DNA of 64,000 nucleotides from Nitrospirota bacterium (GCA_021813765.1 JAKAJM010000001.1:1-64000), one strand, 5' to 3'. Counted from the stretch's first letter, positions 30,389 through 40,220 are shown. Numbers and translations are program-made. The notes: a model not told the origin generated them from the sequence alone.

Positions 30389-31774
30389 ATGACAGATACC
30401 GGTCTTATGAAAGAGACGCTTGCCGCGGTGCTTTCCGCAAAGGGGATCGATTACGCGGACCTGTATGTGGAGGCCAGCCGGAGCACAGGCATCCAGATAG
30501 AGGACAGCAAGGTTGAAAAGCTGCTTGAAGGCTCCGATTCGGGGGCGGGGCTCAGGCTCATCCGTGAAGGCAAGACCTCGTATGCGTATACGAACAGGCT
30601 GGCGAAAGAGGATTTTTTGCAGATGGCCGCGGAGCTCAGTACTGCGGCAGTCCGGGGCGGCCCCGTCAGGGATCTGGACCTGACCAGCAGGGCCCCGCAA
30701 GTGGAGTATGCGATCAAAATAGACCCCGGCCTGGTCGCGCTTGAAAAAAAAGTGGGGATGCTCAAGGAGGCCGAAAGGGCCGCGCGGGCCTATCATGGCA
30801 GCATAAAACAGGTAAGCGTGACCTACAGGGAGACCGCCCAGAAGGTCCAGATAGCGTCCTCCGAGGGTTTCCTGGCCGTGGACGACCGCATTCAGACGGT
30901 TCTTCTGGTGAATGTGATCGCCCGTGACGGCGAGGTAGTGCAGACTGGCTATGAGGCCGTTGGCGGGGCCATGGGCTTTGAGCTCTTCGACGAGGTCCCC
31001 GCGGTTGAGGTGGCGCTAAAGGCGGCAAAAAAGGCTGTGATGATGCTTAAGGCAAGGAGAGCGCCCGGCGGCAGGATGCCTGTCGTCATATCTTCCCAGG
31101 CCGGAGGCACGATGATACACGAGGCCGTTGGTCATGGACTTGAGGCCGACCTTTCGCAGCAGGGGCTTTCCATCTATTCCGGCAAGATGGGGCAGAAGAT
31201 AGCAGCCGGCATCATAAACGTGGTGGATGACGCCACATTGCCGGGCAAGCGCGGCTCCTTCCGGTTCGACGACGAGGGCACGCCTTCACAAAAGACCGTC
31301 CTTATAAAAGACGGCGTGCTCACCGGCTTCATGTACGACAGGCTTTCGGCCATGAAGGCGGGGGCAAACCCCACCGGAAACGGCAGGAGGCAGTCCTACC
31401 GGCACAGGCCCATCCCCCGGATGACAAACACGATGATCTGCCCCGGCAAGACCCCGGCGGACGAGATACTTAAAAGCACCCCGAGAGGGCTTCTGGTTAA
31501 AAAGATGGGCGGCGGCCAGGTAAACACCCTCACCGGAGATTTTGTTTTCGATGTCCAGGAGGGATATCTGATAGAAAACGGCCAGGCAGGCCCCCCTGTC
31601 CGCGGTGCGACACTGGCCGGAAACGGCCCGCGTGTCCTCATGGATATAGACATGGTAGGGTCGGACCTCGGTTTTTCGATCGGGACCTGCGGCAAGGACT
31701 CCCAGGGGGTCCCGGTCTCTGACGCCCAGCCCACCATCAGGGTGCCTGAACTGGTGGTCGGAGGCGAGTCCTGA
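30389..31774 (+). CDS. tldD: TldD/PmbA-family metalloprotease
   Basis: MIHEAVGHGLEADL (HExxGH), TNTMICPGK. Confidence 0.93.
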   Translation: MTDTGLMKETLAAVLSAKGIDYADLYVEASRSTGIQIEDSKVEKLLEGSDSGAGLRLIREGKTSYAYTNRLAKEDFLQMAAELSTAAVRGGPVRDLDLTSRAPQVEYAIKIDPGLVALEKKVGMLKEAERAARAYHGSIKQVSVTYRETAQKVQIASSEGFLAVDDRIQTVLLVNVIARDGEVVQTGYEAVGGAMGFELFDEVPAVEVALKAAKKAVMMLKARRAPGGRMPVVISSQAGGTMIHEAVGHGLEADLSQQGLSIYSGKMGQKIAAGIINVVDDATLPGKRGSFRFDDEGTPSQKTVLIKDGVLTGFMYDRLSAMKAGANPTGNGRRQSYRHRPIPRMTNTMICPGKTPADEILKSTPRGLLVKKMGGGQVNTLTGDFVFDVQEGYLIENGQAGPPVRGATLAGNGPRVLMDIDMVGSDLGFSIGTCGKDSQGVPVSDAQPTIRVPELVVGGES

Positions 31775-31902
31775 CGGCAGCTGGAGTGCCCGGATGTGGC
31801 CTTTTTGCAACAGGTGAAGTTTATTAACAACATATGCGCATGAAAAACTCTTTTATTTATAAGTACTTCTGTCTGGCACGTTCATTGCAAAAGAAAGAAG
31901 TG

Positions 31903-32784
31903 ATGAGAAACCAGCAGACATTGGCAAAAGAAGTGACGGTAGAGGGGGTAGGGCTGCACACCGGCGTCCAGGCCGCCATAAGGCTTAAGCCGGCGCCCAA
32001 GGACACCGGCATAATCTTCACTATAAAAGGCGGGGGGGCGTCCATAAGCGCCAACGTGAACGCGGTCTGCGACACCGCGTTTTCCACCACCCTTGGGGCG
32101 GACGGCACGAGGGTGAAGACGGTGGAGCATCTGCTTGCAGCCCTTTCCGGGCTTGGCATAGACAACCTTCTGATAGAGATCGACGGCCCTGAAGTGCCTA
32201 TACTGGATGGCAGCTCCAAGCGGTTCGTTGATTCCATAATCGTGGCTGGCATTGCCCGCCAGCCATCCAAAAGGCCGTACCTGAAGATAACAAAGCCGTT
32301 CATATTCAAGGACGGCGACGCGGAGGTTTCGGCGATCCCGTATGAGGGGAGGCGGATATCCTACCGCATATTTTATCCGCACAGGCTTCTTGGACGGCAG
32401 GAGATGACCTTCGAGTTCGAAGAGGGCCTTTTCATAACCGATATAGCGCCCGCCAGGACGTTCGGGTTCCTGAAAGACGTCCAGTACCTAAGGACGATCG
32501 GCCTTGCAAAGGGCGGCTCGCTTGAAAACGCGGTCATACTGAATGACACGGAGGTCCTGAACTCTTCCGGGCTCAGGTTCAAGGACGAGTTTTTGCGTCA
32601 CAAGCTCCTTGATTTCATCGGCGACATGTCCCTGATGGGGTTCCCGGTGCAGGGGCACATGAAGGCAAGCAGGACCGGGCACACCAGCAACCTCAAATTT
32701 GCGAAGGCCCTGCTTGCCGCAACCGATTGCTGGCAGATCGCCTACGACGTGGAGCAGGGTTCCGCCAGCCTTAGATACGCCTAA
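31903..32784 (+). CDS. lpxC: UDP-3-O-acyl-N-acetylglucosamine deacetylase
   Basis: QQTLAKEVTVEGVGLHTG, TVEHLLAALSGLGIDN, HKLLDFIGD; start M at about 31903 fits family N-terminus. Confidence 0.94.
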   Translation: MRNQQTLAKEVTVEGVGLHTGVQAAIRLKPAPKDTGIIFTIKGGGASISANVNAVCDTAFSTTLGADGTRVKTVEHLLAALSGLGIDNLLIEIDGPEVPILDGSSKRFVDSIIVAGIARQPSKRPYLKITKPFIFKDGDAEVSAIPYEGRRISYRIFYPHRLLGRQEMTFEFEEGLFITDIAPARTFGFLKDVQYLRTIGLAKGGSLENAVILNDTEVLNSSGLRFKDEFLRHKLLDFIGDMSLMGFPVQGHMKASRTGHTSNLKFAKALLAATDCWQIAYDVEQGSASLRYA

Positions 32785-32820
32785 ACTGCCTGCCTGCACT
32801 CCTTTTTCTGAATAAAAGAA

Positions 32821-32876
32821 GCTGGGAAGAGTTTTTTTCTTAAAGCCCTAAAAAATCTTCCCAGCTCAGCTTTTTT
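32821..32876. terminator. Bidirectional terminator between lpxC and histone-H1-like gene
   Basis: GCTGGGAAGA(G)TTTTTT ... AAAAAATCTTCCCAGC inverted repeat followed by T tract. Confidence 0.8.
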
Positions 32877-32892
32877 CCTCAAAAAACGTTCT

Positions 32893-33117
32893 TTATTTCT
32901 TTTTCGCTGCCGTCTTCTTTGCCGCAGGCTTGGCAGCCGCCTTTTTTGCTGCGGGCTTGGCTGCTGCCTTTTTTGCTGCGGGCTTGGCTGCTGCCTTCTT
33001 CGGAGCGGCCGCCTTCTTCGTAACCGTGGCCTTAGCCGCAGTTTTCTTCGCTGCGGGTTTGGCAGCCGCCTTCTTCGGAGCTGCCGCCTTTGCTGCCGGT
33101 TTCTTCGCTGTCGCCAT
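32893..33117 (-). CDS. Histone H1-like Lys/Ala/Pro-rich DNA-binding protein
   Basis: 74 aa MATAKKPAAKAAAPKKAAAKPAAKKTAAKATVTKKAAAPKKAAAKPAAKKAAAKPAAKK...; SD GGAGGTGAAAAAGATG; ORF-track start at 33462 is too far upstream. Confidence 0.85.
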   Translation of the reverse strand: MATAKKPAAKAAAPKKAAAKPAAKKTAAKATVTKKAAAPKKAAAKPAAKKAAAKPAAKKAAAKPAAKKTAAKKK

Positions 33118-33175
33118 CTTTTTCACCTCCTTTCTCGTGGGCCCTGGCCCCTTTCGGGGCCGGGGCGGCGGTTTT

Positions 33176-33718
33176 TTAACCTCTCCCCAAAAGAGGAATC
33201 CTCCTGTCAGAAAGTATCTTCTGAAGGGCGCTTTCCCGCGCTTTTTTCCTCTGGCGGTACTCCTGCTCGCCCATGCGAGTGAGCACCACCCTGCATCCGA
33301 AATGCCTGGCAGTTTCCCTGATGGCCTTTTCGTCGATCTCGCCGTCCGCAACGACCATGAGGTTAACGGTCTTGACGTCCCGCCCCTCCGCGTAAGGGCC
33401 ATAGATGAAGGCGTACGCGGCGCTGCCCCTGAGCAGGGCCTTGAGGCTGCCGGCAAGACCAAGGGATTTCGTTATCAGATTTTTAAGTTCAGAATAAAAG
33501 GGAGAGGTTGTGTCCGCCTGGAAGTATTTCAGATTGGCGACCTTTTCACTCCGGACGACCCCGATCTTCTCGAGGTTGTCCAACTCTCTTTTGACCGCCG
33601 AGGGGTTTTTATCGAGGAGCCTCGATATCTCCCTCATGTAAAACTTGTCCTCCGGGCTGTTTAACAGCAGCGAGAGGACCTCCGCCCTTATAGCCGATGA
33701 AAAAAGCTTTTTTAACAT
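33176..33718 (-). CDS. Winged-helix transcriptional regulator with degenerate nucleotidyltransferase-like domain
   Basis: REISRLLDKNPSAVKRELDNLEKIGVVRSE wHTH; YAFIYGPYAEGRDVKTVNLMVVAD resembles a decayed GSxxRGxxxxxSDxDLxV motif. Confidence 0.75.
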   Translation of the reverse strand: MLKKLFSSAIRAEVLSLLLNSPEDKFYMREISRLLDKNPSAVKRELDNLEKIGVVRSEKVANLKYFQADTTSPFYSELKNLITKSLGLAGSLKALLRGSAAYAFIYGPYAEGRDVKTVNLMVVADGEIDEKAIRETARHFGCRVVLTRMGEQEYRQRKKARESALQKILSDRRIPLLGRG

Positions 33719-33862
33719 CTGGTTTTATATAAAGATATTTTTGCTCAAATGTCAACAAAAAAATCAATTTTTTGAACACAAGATGCCTAAAAGGAAACGA
33801 TTCCTTTTAGGCAACGATCGTTTGACGTTGCAGTTCCATGTAGCCTGCTGCGGGGTTTCCTT

Positions 33863-34035
33863 AGAACCTATCTCAGAATCGCTTCCGGCTGCAAGAGGCT
33901 GAAATCAAGACATACGGCGTCATCAAGGGAAATCATCCTCGACGCTGCTGCACCTCCGGGCGCTTACCCCTCGCTTCCTTGTCTGCCACGATTTCCTCTC
34001 TCTTTCGCTTCAAAATCAATTTTGAGATAGGTTCT
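33863..34035. repeat. MITE-like repeat, type C copy 1
   Basis: AGAACCTATCTCAGAAT ... ATTTTGAGATAGGTTCT inverted termini; second copy at 40044. Confidence 0.85.
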
Positions 34036-34247
34036 AGTGTAGTGCGTCCAACGCTTCTTTACATTTGTTAGAGTATTTTGGCCGTCATTCCCGCATGCAG
34101 TAAGCGGGAATCCAGCGACGTTGTCTTATGGCCGGCAAAAAAAATCAAAGTCACTGGATTCCCGATTAAGACCTAGGGAATGACGAAAAAACGGATTTAT
34201 TCCTTGGAGCTTTCTAATGTAAAGAGATTTACGGCGCACTACACTAG
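34034..34247. repeat. MITE-like repeat, type B
   Basis: CTAGTGTAGTGCGTCC ... GGCGCACTACACTAG termini; copies at 38389 and 40219 in opposite orientation. Confidence 0.88.
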
Positions 34248-34575
34248 TTGTGTCATTCCCGCAAGCGAAGCGCGCCGGGAATCCTTTCGGAACAGGAAAG
34301 ATTCCGCCCTTTTTGTATGGGGCATTGAAACGGGGTTTTCACCCCTTTGGGCGCCCCGTGCCTCTCTGAACATAAAAAGATAACGGCAAGGCAAAAAACA
34401 TGGAAAAAATGCCGCAGGGACGGATGGTATGAGCGCAGTGGGCAACCGCAGGCGCGCCGCATGAAGCAGCGGCAAGCGGGCAGACCCGGGCGGCATATAC
34501 GGCAGCCTGGCAATAGAAGGGGAGACGGGCCCCAGCGGAGCGACTGCCGTCCGCCCACACAAAACCCTTCGTTTT

Positions 34576-35460
34576 TTACTGCTCGGGTTTTTCCACGCGG
34601 GAAGGCCTTTGTTCCAGGGCCAGCAGCTCCATGGCGGTCTTCATGTTCATGGGGTCGTCCCCCTCTTTTTTCTTGGGCGTCTCCATGATGGCCGGGACGT
34701 CCCTGAAGGGGGGCCCAAAGCCAAGGAAATTCTCGAATCCCTCCAGGCCTATGGCGCCTTTCCCCAGGTGCTCGTGCCTGTCAAGGCCGGAGCCCAGCCG
34801 GCCTTTGGAGTCGTTCATATGGATAAGGCAGACCCTCACGCCCTGCGTCTGCCGGGCAAGAAGCTCCATCCCGGCACTTGCCGCTATGTCGTAGCCGGAG
34901 GCAAATCCGTGGCATGTATCGAAGCAGATGCCGGCCGCGCCGGCCTCGTTTGCCGCGTGCGCAAGGGCCTTTATGGATGAGGGGGGCGCGCCCGGTGCCG
35001 GCGCCTCCGCGGTGTTTTCAAGCAGGAGGCCGGCCCGGAATTTTTTGTTCTTACCCCTGCCAAGAACGCTTTTGACAGACTCGGTAAAAAGTATCCGTCC
35101 CCCGCCTTCATCCTCACCGGCCATCTCCTGCCTGCCCGAATGAAGGACCACGTATTCGGCCCCTATGATATCGGCCCGCCTGAGCTCCTGCTCTAGCATC
35201 CATACGGATTTCTCCCTTAGCGCGGTCTGCGGGCTCGACAGGTTCAGCAGATAGCAGGCGTGAATGAAGACCGGGCCCAGACCGGACTTCTCTCTCTGCT
35301 TTATGAACTGACGGGCTTCCTCATCGGGGATACCGGTCAAGTGCCAGCTCCTTGGGCTGTGGGAAAATATCTGGAAGGTGGTGCAGCCCAGCGCCATTGC
35401 GCGCTCAAGCGCCTTCGGAAACCCTCCCGCTATGGATACGTGCACACCCAACTTGCGCAT
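34576..35460 (-). CDS. nfo: Deoxyribonuclease IV (endonuclease IV family)
   Basis: LGVHVSIAGGFPKALERAMALGCTTFQIF, CFDTCHGFASGYD, HMNDSKGRLGSGLDRHEHLGKG. Confidence 0.95.
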   Translation of the reverse strand: MRKLGVHVSIAGGFPKALERAMALGCTTFQIFSHSPRSWHLTGIPDEEARQFIKQREKSGLGPVFIHACYLLNLSSPQTALREKSVWMLEQELRRADIIGAEYVVLHSGRQEMAGEDEGGGRILFTESVKSVLGRGKNKKFRAGLLLENTAEAPAPGAPPSSIKALAHAANEAGAAGICFDTCHGFASGYDIAASAGMELLARQTQGVRVCLIHMNDSKGRLGSGLDRHEHLGKGAIGLEGFENFLGFGPPFRDVPAIMETPKKKEGDDPMNMKTAMELLALEQRPSRVEKPEQ

Positions 35461-35547
35461 ATATCAATTATAAGAAATGCCTGCCCTGACCGGGAACTAT
35501 TTTCGAACACAACCCTGAGTCCGCCAATTCCTCTATTTGCTTTGAAA

Positions 35548-36954
35548 ATGGCCTTATTGCTAAAATTCCGTATCGTGATCACCGCGCTGCTTATATTGAT
35601 AACCGCCCTTTTGCTCCTGAATATCTGGATCTCGCTCAGGGGCGGAAGGGATGACGGCGGCCTGGCCGGGGAGCTTAAAAACCAGGTCTCCTACATGGAA
35701 AAGGGCATAAGGGACGACCTTGGCCGCGTGAGGGAGGAGCTCCAGCGGAGCGCGAAGGAGGCCAGGGAGGAGCATGGCAGCGGGCTTAGGGGTTTTGCCG
35801 ATTCCGTCTCCGCGCGCATGGCCGAGATAGCCCAGCTTCAGAAAAACCAGCTAGACGCCTTCTCCGGGCAGCTTGTCAACCTTACCAGGTCAAACGTGGA
35901 GCAGCTTGAGAAGATGACCGGCAGGCACACGGAGCTTATCCAGACGGTGGAGAAGAAGCTCGAAGGGGTGCGGGAGGCGGTCGAGGCCAGGCTCAGGTCC
36001 ATCCAGGAAGACACAAGCGCGAAGCTGGAGAAGATGCGCGAGACGGTGGACGAGAAGCTCCATAAGACGCTTGAGCAGAGGCTCGGGGAGTCCTTCAGGC
36101 TGGTAAGCGAGCGCCTGGAGCAGGTGCATAAGGGGCTTGGGGACATGCAGAACCTTGCGGTGGGCGTGGGCGACCTCAAAAAGATGCTCTCAAACGTAAA
36201 GACCCGGGGCATTCACGGCGAGATACAGCTTGGCAATATCCTGGAGCAGATACTCTCTCCGGAGCAGTATGAAAGGAACGTGGCGGTCAGGAAGGGCGCG
36301 CGGGAGAACGTGGAGTTTGCCATAAAACTTCCCGGCAGGGACCGGGAAGGCAGCACGGTGTACCTGCCCATTGACTCCAAATTCCCACTGGAGGTCTACT
36401 ATTCCCTTGCCGAGGCCTATGAGAAGGGCAATCCCGCCCTGGTCGAGGAGGCATCAAAGCTGCTGGAGCAGGCGATAAAGAAATCCGCAAAGGACATAAG
36501 GGACAAGTACCTGGACCCTCCGGGCACAACGGATTTTGGCATCATGTTCCTTCCCATAGAGGGGCTTTACGCGGAAGTGGTAAGGAGGCCCGGTCTCTTC
36601 GAGGTCCTGCAGCGCGACTACCGCATCACCGTAACAGGGCCCACCACGCTTGCCGCCTTCTTGAACAGCCTGCAAATGGGCTTCAGCACCCTTGCCATAG
36701 AGAAGCGCTCAAGCGAGGTCTGGAAGATACTGGGCGCGGTGAAGACCGAATTCGACCGGTTCGGCGAGGTCCTTAAGCGCGCACAGGACAAGCTAAGCCA
36801 GACAAGCAAGGAGCTTGACACCCTTGTGGGGGTAAGGTCCAGGCAGATACAGGTGAAGCTCAGGAAGATACAGCAGCTGCCGGATGAAAAAGAAGAAGAA
36901 AACGGGAAAACGAAAAACCTTCTTATCCAGTCCGACGGACTGGATGAGAACTGA
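35548..36954 (+). CDS. rmuC: DNA recombination protein RmuC
   Basis: N-terminal TM, long coiled coil, GIHGEIQLGNILEQILSPEQYERN, MFLPIEGLYAEVVRRPGL; ATG at 35548 avoids overlap with nfo. Confidence 0.93.
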   Translation: MALLLKFRIVITALLILITALLLLNIWISLRGGRDDGGLAGELKNQVSYMEKGIRDDLGRVREELQRSAKEAREEHGSGLRGFADSVSARMAEIAQLQKNQLDAFSGQLVNLTRSNVEQLEKMTGRHTELIQTVEKKLEGVREAVEARLRSIQEDTSAKLEKMRETVDEKLHKTLEQRLGESFRLVSERLEQVHKGLGDMQNLAVGVGDLKKMLSNVKTRGIHGEIQLGNILEQILSPEQYERNVAVRKGARENVEFAIKLPGRDREGSTVYLPIDSKFPLEVYYSLAEAYEKGNPALVEEASKLLEQAIKKSAKDIRDKYLDPPGTTDFGIMFLPIEGLYAEVVRRPGLFEVLQRDYRITVTGPTTLAAFLNSLQMGFSTLAIEKRSSEVWKILGAVKTEFDRFGEVLKRAQDKLSQTSKELDTLVGVRSRQIQVKLRKIQQLPDEKEEENGKTKNLLIQSDGLDEN

Positions 36955-37036
36955 AACGCAAGAAGAAAAATAAAAAGGGAATAAAATAAAGATACCTGCC
37001 CAAAAGACCTCCGCCGGGATCGTATTCAAGGTCAAG

Positions 37037-37267
37037 GTGGAGCCACGCAGCTCAAAAAGACAGATGGCCGGCATGCATGGCGACGCCCTGAAGGTAAAGC
37101 TTACCGCACCGCCGGTGGAGGGCAAGGCCAACGAGGAGCTGATAGAGCTTCTCTCGGAGGCGGCAGGCGTAAGGAAATCCGCTGTGAAGATACTTAAAGG
37201 GAGCTCCTCCAAACAGAAGCTCGTGCTCATCGAGGGGCTCGAGGAGCTTTTTGAAATACCCGTATGA
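37037..37267 (+). CDS. DUF167/YggU family protein (true start may be slightly upstream)
   Basis: VEPRSSK...ALKVKLTAPPVEGKANEELIELLSEAAGVRKSAVKILKGSSSKQK. Confidence 0.88.
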   Translation: MEPRSSKRQMAGMHGDALKVKLTAPPVEGKANEELIELLSEAAGVRKSAVKILKGSSSKQKLVLIEGLEELFEIPV

Positions 37268-38253
37268 GGTTTACTGTAAAGGCCGCAGACGATAACAAAA
37301 CGCTGCTTGCGCTCCTGGAAGAGAAAACCGGGGCCTCGGCAACCAAAGTCCGGTCGCTCATAAAAAAGGGCGCCGTTTTGGTGGATGGCAGGGCCGCACC
37401 GAGGCCGGATTCAACGGTGAGCGCCGGACAGTCTGTCGAGATAAAAGGGAAAAAAGACAGGGAACCCCGGAGCAAAAGAGGCAGGGAAGACAGGAAAGCG
37501 GAAAGGCGGCATCTTTTAGAAATCCTTTATGAGGACGATCATATCATAGCCGCTCAAAAGCCTGCCGGCATGCTCTCCATAAGCACAAAGACTGAAAACA
37601 TGAATACCTTTTACAGGGCCGTTTCAGACCATGTGAAGGAGAATTCCGGGGGGCGCGGAAAGATATTCGTCGTACACAGGCTGGACCGGGAGGTCTCCGG
37701 CGTTATGCTTTTTGCAAAAAGCCAGGAGGTAAAAAAAGCCCTCCAAGACTCCTGGGAAAAGGCGGAGAAGGTCTATACCGCAGTCGTCCATGGCCGTCCG
37801 CCCAGGGACAAGGGGACGATAACCGGATGGCTCTGCGAGGTCGGCGAAAACCTCGTGCGCTCCTGCCCAGCGCCCCCTGCGGCTCAAAAAAAACAAGAAA
37901 CCGCGTCCATGGACAAGAAACGGCCCGTGGCCAAAATGGCAGTTACCCACTACAGGGTGGTTTCCGAAAGCAGGGATCAAAACCTTTGTCTTCTTGAGGT
38001 GAGGCTTGAGACGGGAAGGAAACACCAGATACGCGTTCATCTGCGGGACATGGGGTGCCCCGTAGCGGGGGACAAAAAATACGGAGTTTTGCCCCAAAAG
38101 GCGGCCCTGGGCCTCAGGCAACTGGGACAGATGGGGCTTCACGCGTCGCGCCTTTCCTTCACCCACCCGGTCACAGGCCGCAGGGTGATCATCGAGTCCC
38201 CGGCGCCTGCAAGCTTTTTGCTTCCATTCAAGGGCTCAAAAAAGGGCATTTAA
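37264..38253 (+). CDS. RluA-family pseudouridine synthase with S4 domain
   Basis: S4-like N-term, VVHRLDREVSGVMLFAKS, ETGRKHQIRVHLRDMGCPVAGDKKYG. Confidence 0.93.
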   Translation: MRFTVKAADDNKTLLALLEEKTGASATKVRSLIKKGAVLVDGRAAPRPDSTVSAGQSVEIKGKKDREPRSKRGREDRKAERRHLLEILYEDDHIIAAQKPAGMLSISTKTENMNTFYRAVSDHVKENSGGRGKIFVVHRLDREVSGVMLFAKSQEVKKALQDSWEKAEKVYTAVVHGRPPRDKGTITGWLCEVGENLVRSCPAPPAAQKKQETASMDKKRPVAKMAVTHYRVVSESRDQNLCLLEVRLETGRKHQIRVHLRDMGCPVAGDKKYGVLPQKAALGLRQLGQMGLHASRLSFTHPVTGRRVIIESPAPASFLLPFKGSKKGI

Positions 38254-38255
38254 TG

Positions 38256-38388
38256 TCCTGTCTCGTAAATAGCTTTACTTCATTTGTCATTCCCGCAACG
38301 TCGGGAATCCTTCTTTAAAAAGGGAAAGATTCCGGACAAGCCGGAATGACAGCCCAAACAAATGTAAAGAACTGTCAGGGACACCACG
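38256..38388. repeat. MITE-like/REP repeat, type D
   Basis: GTCATTCCCGCAACGTCGGGAATCC ... GATTCCGGACAAGCCGGAATGAC core with imperfect inverted termini (ATGTCCTGTC / GACAGTTCT). Confidence 0.6.
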
Positions 38389-38585
38389 ATAGTGTATTGC
38401 GTCGTAAATCTCTTTACATTAAATCCGTTTTTTCGTCATTCCCGGGGTCTTAATCGGGAATCCAGTGACTTTGATTTTTTTTGCCGGCCATAAGACAACG
38501 TCGCTGGATTCCCGCTTGCTGCATGCGGGAATGACGGCCAAAATACTCGAACAAATGTAAAGAAGCGTTGGACTCACCACACTAG
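38389..38585. repeat. MITE-like repeat, type B
   Basis: TAGTGTATTGCGTCGTAAATCTCTTTACATT ... AATGTAAAGAAGCGTTGGACTCACCACACTAG, reverse complement of copy at 34034 except for left-end divergence. Confidence 0.85.
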
Positions 38586-39976
38586 GAAAGTCTGCCCAGG
38601 GCCTCCGCGACCAGTTCAGAAAGCTCCGGGAATATGTGCATGCCGCCTGTGATGTAGTCCGCGGTCCCGCCATTTGCGATGGTGTTTGCAGCTTCCTGTA
38701 TAAGTATGGGGGCCAGGGGGCCAAGGATATGGAAGCCAAGCAGCCGCCTGGTCTTCTTCTGCGCTATGGCCTTTGCAAAGCCCGCGGACTCCCGCATGGC
38801 GATCCCCTTTGCCACATCCGAATAGGAAGCCCGGCCCACCAGAACGCCATCTCCGTAACGCACCCTGGCCTCCTTTTCGGTAAGCCCCACCGAGGCCACC
38901 TGCGGGTGGGAGAAAATGGCGTGGGGGACCGAATCGAAATCCATCATCAGCTTCTTATCATGCGTTGCGTTATGCCAGGCAATTTCGGACTCCCTGTCGC
39001 CCGCATGGGTGAACATCTGCCTGCCTATGGCGTCCCCAAAGGCCCAGGTGTTTTCGATGTTCGTAAGGAGGCCGTCATCAACCTTTATGAAATTCCTTTC
39101 ATCAGTAAGGATGCCCGCCTCCCGGGCCCCTATGAGGTCCGCATTGGACACCCTGCCCACCGCCACCATCAGGCTCTCCGCCGCGAATTTCAGTTTTTTC
39201 CCGTTTTTATCCAGGCAGGAGGCAAACACCATGGCCCCTTCGCGCCAGGCCCCGGTCACCGTTACTTCCTTGTTGATAGCGGCATATTTTGACATCTCCG
39301 CCTCAAAGGCGCCGATGATCTCCGGCTCCTCCCGGGCTATGAGGCTGTCCCCGGCCTCCAAAATGGTGACCTTTGTGCCCATGGCAGAGAAAAAATGCGC
39401 ATATTCCACTGCTATATATCCGCCCCCGATCATGATTATGCTTTCGGGTGGCTTTTGAAGCTCCAGGACAGACTCGTTCGTTAGGTATCCGGTATCTTCC
39501 AGACCCTCTATCCGGGGTATCAGAGGTCTGGAGCCCGAAGCGATAAAGGTCTTTTTCCCCCTTATCAGCTGTCCTTCGAACCTCCCTGTCAGCTCAAGCG
39601 TGCGCGGCCCTGTAAAATGCGCGGGCACATCATAGTAGTCCAGGTTTTTTTTGCTGGCTTTCTCTATCTCCCGCCTTAAAAAATCCCTTCCATGATTTCT
39701 GGCCTTGTTCATCCTGGCCATAATGGAGGCAAAGTCCACATCCAGGACCTGAGCCTTCACCCCTATGCGGCCGGCCTCCTCGATCTCCCTTATCCTGTCA
39801 GCCGGGTAGATGAGCGTTTTTGAAGGCACGCAACCGTAATTAAGGCAGGTGCCGCCCAGATGGTCCTTGCTTACCAGCGCCACCTTGAGGCCGGACCCAA
39901 CCGCCTTGAACACGACGTTCATCCCCACGCCTGCGCCAATTACAAGGACATCATATTCCTTAACATTCCTTGCCAT
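38582..39976 (-). CDS. FAD-dependent pyridine nucleotide-disulphide oxidoreductase (dihydrolipoyl dehydrogenase-like)
   Basis: VLVIGAGVGMN, GGTCLNYGCVPSKTLIY redox-active Cys pair, AIFSHPQVASVGLTE. Confidence 0.92.
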   Translation of the reverse strand: MARNVKEYDVLVIGAGVGMNVVFKAVGSGLKVALVSKDHLGGTCLNYGCVPSKTLIYPADRIREIEEAGRIGVKAQVLDVDFASIMARMNKARNHGRDFLRREIEKASKKNLDYYDVPAHFTGPRTLELTGRFEGQLIRGKKTFIASGSRPLIPRIEGLEDTGYLTNESVLELQKPPESIIMIGGGYIAVEYAHFFSAMGTKVTILEAGDSLIAREEPEIIGAFEAEMSKYAAINKEVTVTGAWREGAMVFASCLDKNGKKLKFAAESLMVAVGRVSNADLIGAREAGILTDERNFIKVDDGLLTNIENTWAFGDAIGRQMFTHAGDRESEIAWHNATHDKKLMMDFDSVPHAIFSHPQVASVGLTEKEARVRYGDGVLVGRASYSDVAKGIAMRESAGFAKAIAQKKTRRLLGFHILGPLAPILIQEAANTIANGGTADYITGGMHIFPELSELVAEALGRLS

Positions 39977-40043
39977 GTCTCACCCCCTCCGGAGACGCCC
40001 TGTTTTTAAAAATCTTATCACCAAAAAACGGGCAGGAGAATTT

Positions 40044-40220
40044 AAAACCTTTCTCAAAATCGCTTCCGGCTACAAGAGGTTGGAATCAAGGCATACGGCG
40101 TCATCAAGGGAAAACCGTCCTCAACGCAGCTCTGCTGCGCCTCCGGGCGCTTACCCCTTTCTTCCTTGTCTGCCACGATTTCCGCTCTTTCGCTTCAAAA
40201 TCAATTTTGAGACAGGTTCT
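40044..40220. repeat. MITE-like repeat, type C copy 2
   Basis: Closely similar to 33863-34035 over its length, again abutting a type B element. Confidence 0.85.

Noticed and set aside
33121-33462. N-terminal extension of the histone-H1-like ORF in the supplied track
   Set aside because: Internal ATG at 33117 has a perfect GGAGGTG SD, and the upstream part overlaps the wHTH gene in another frame.
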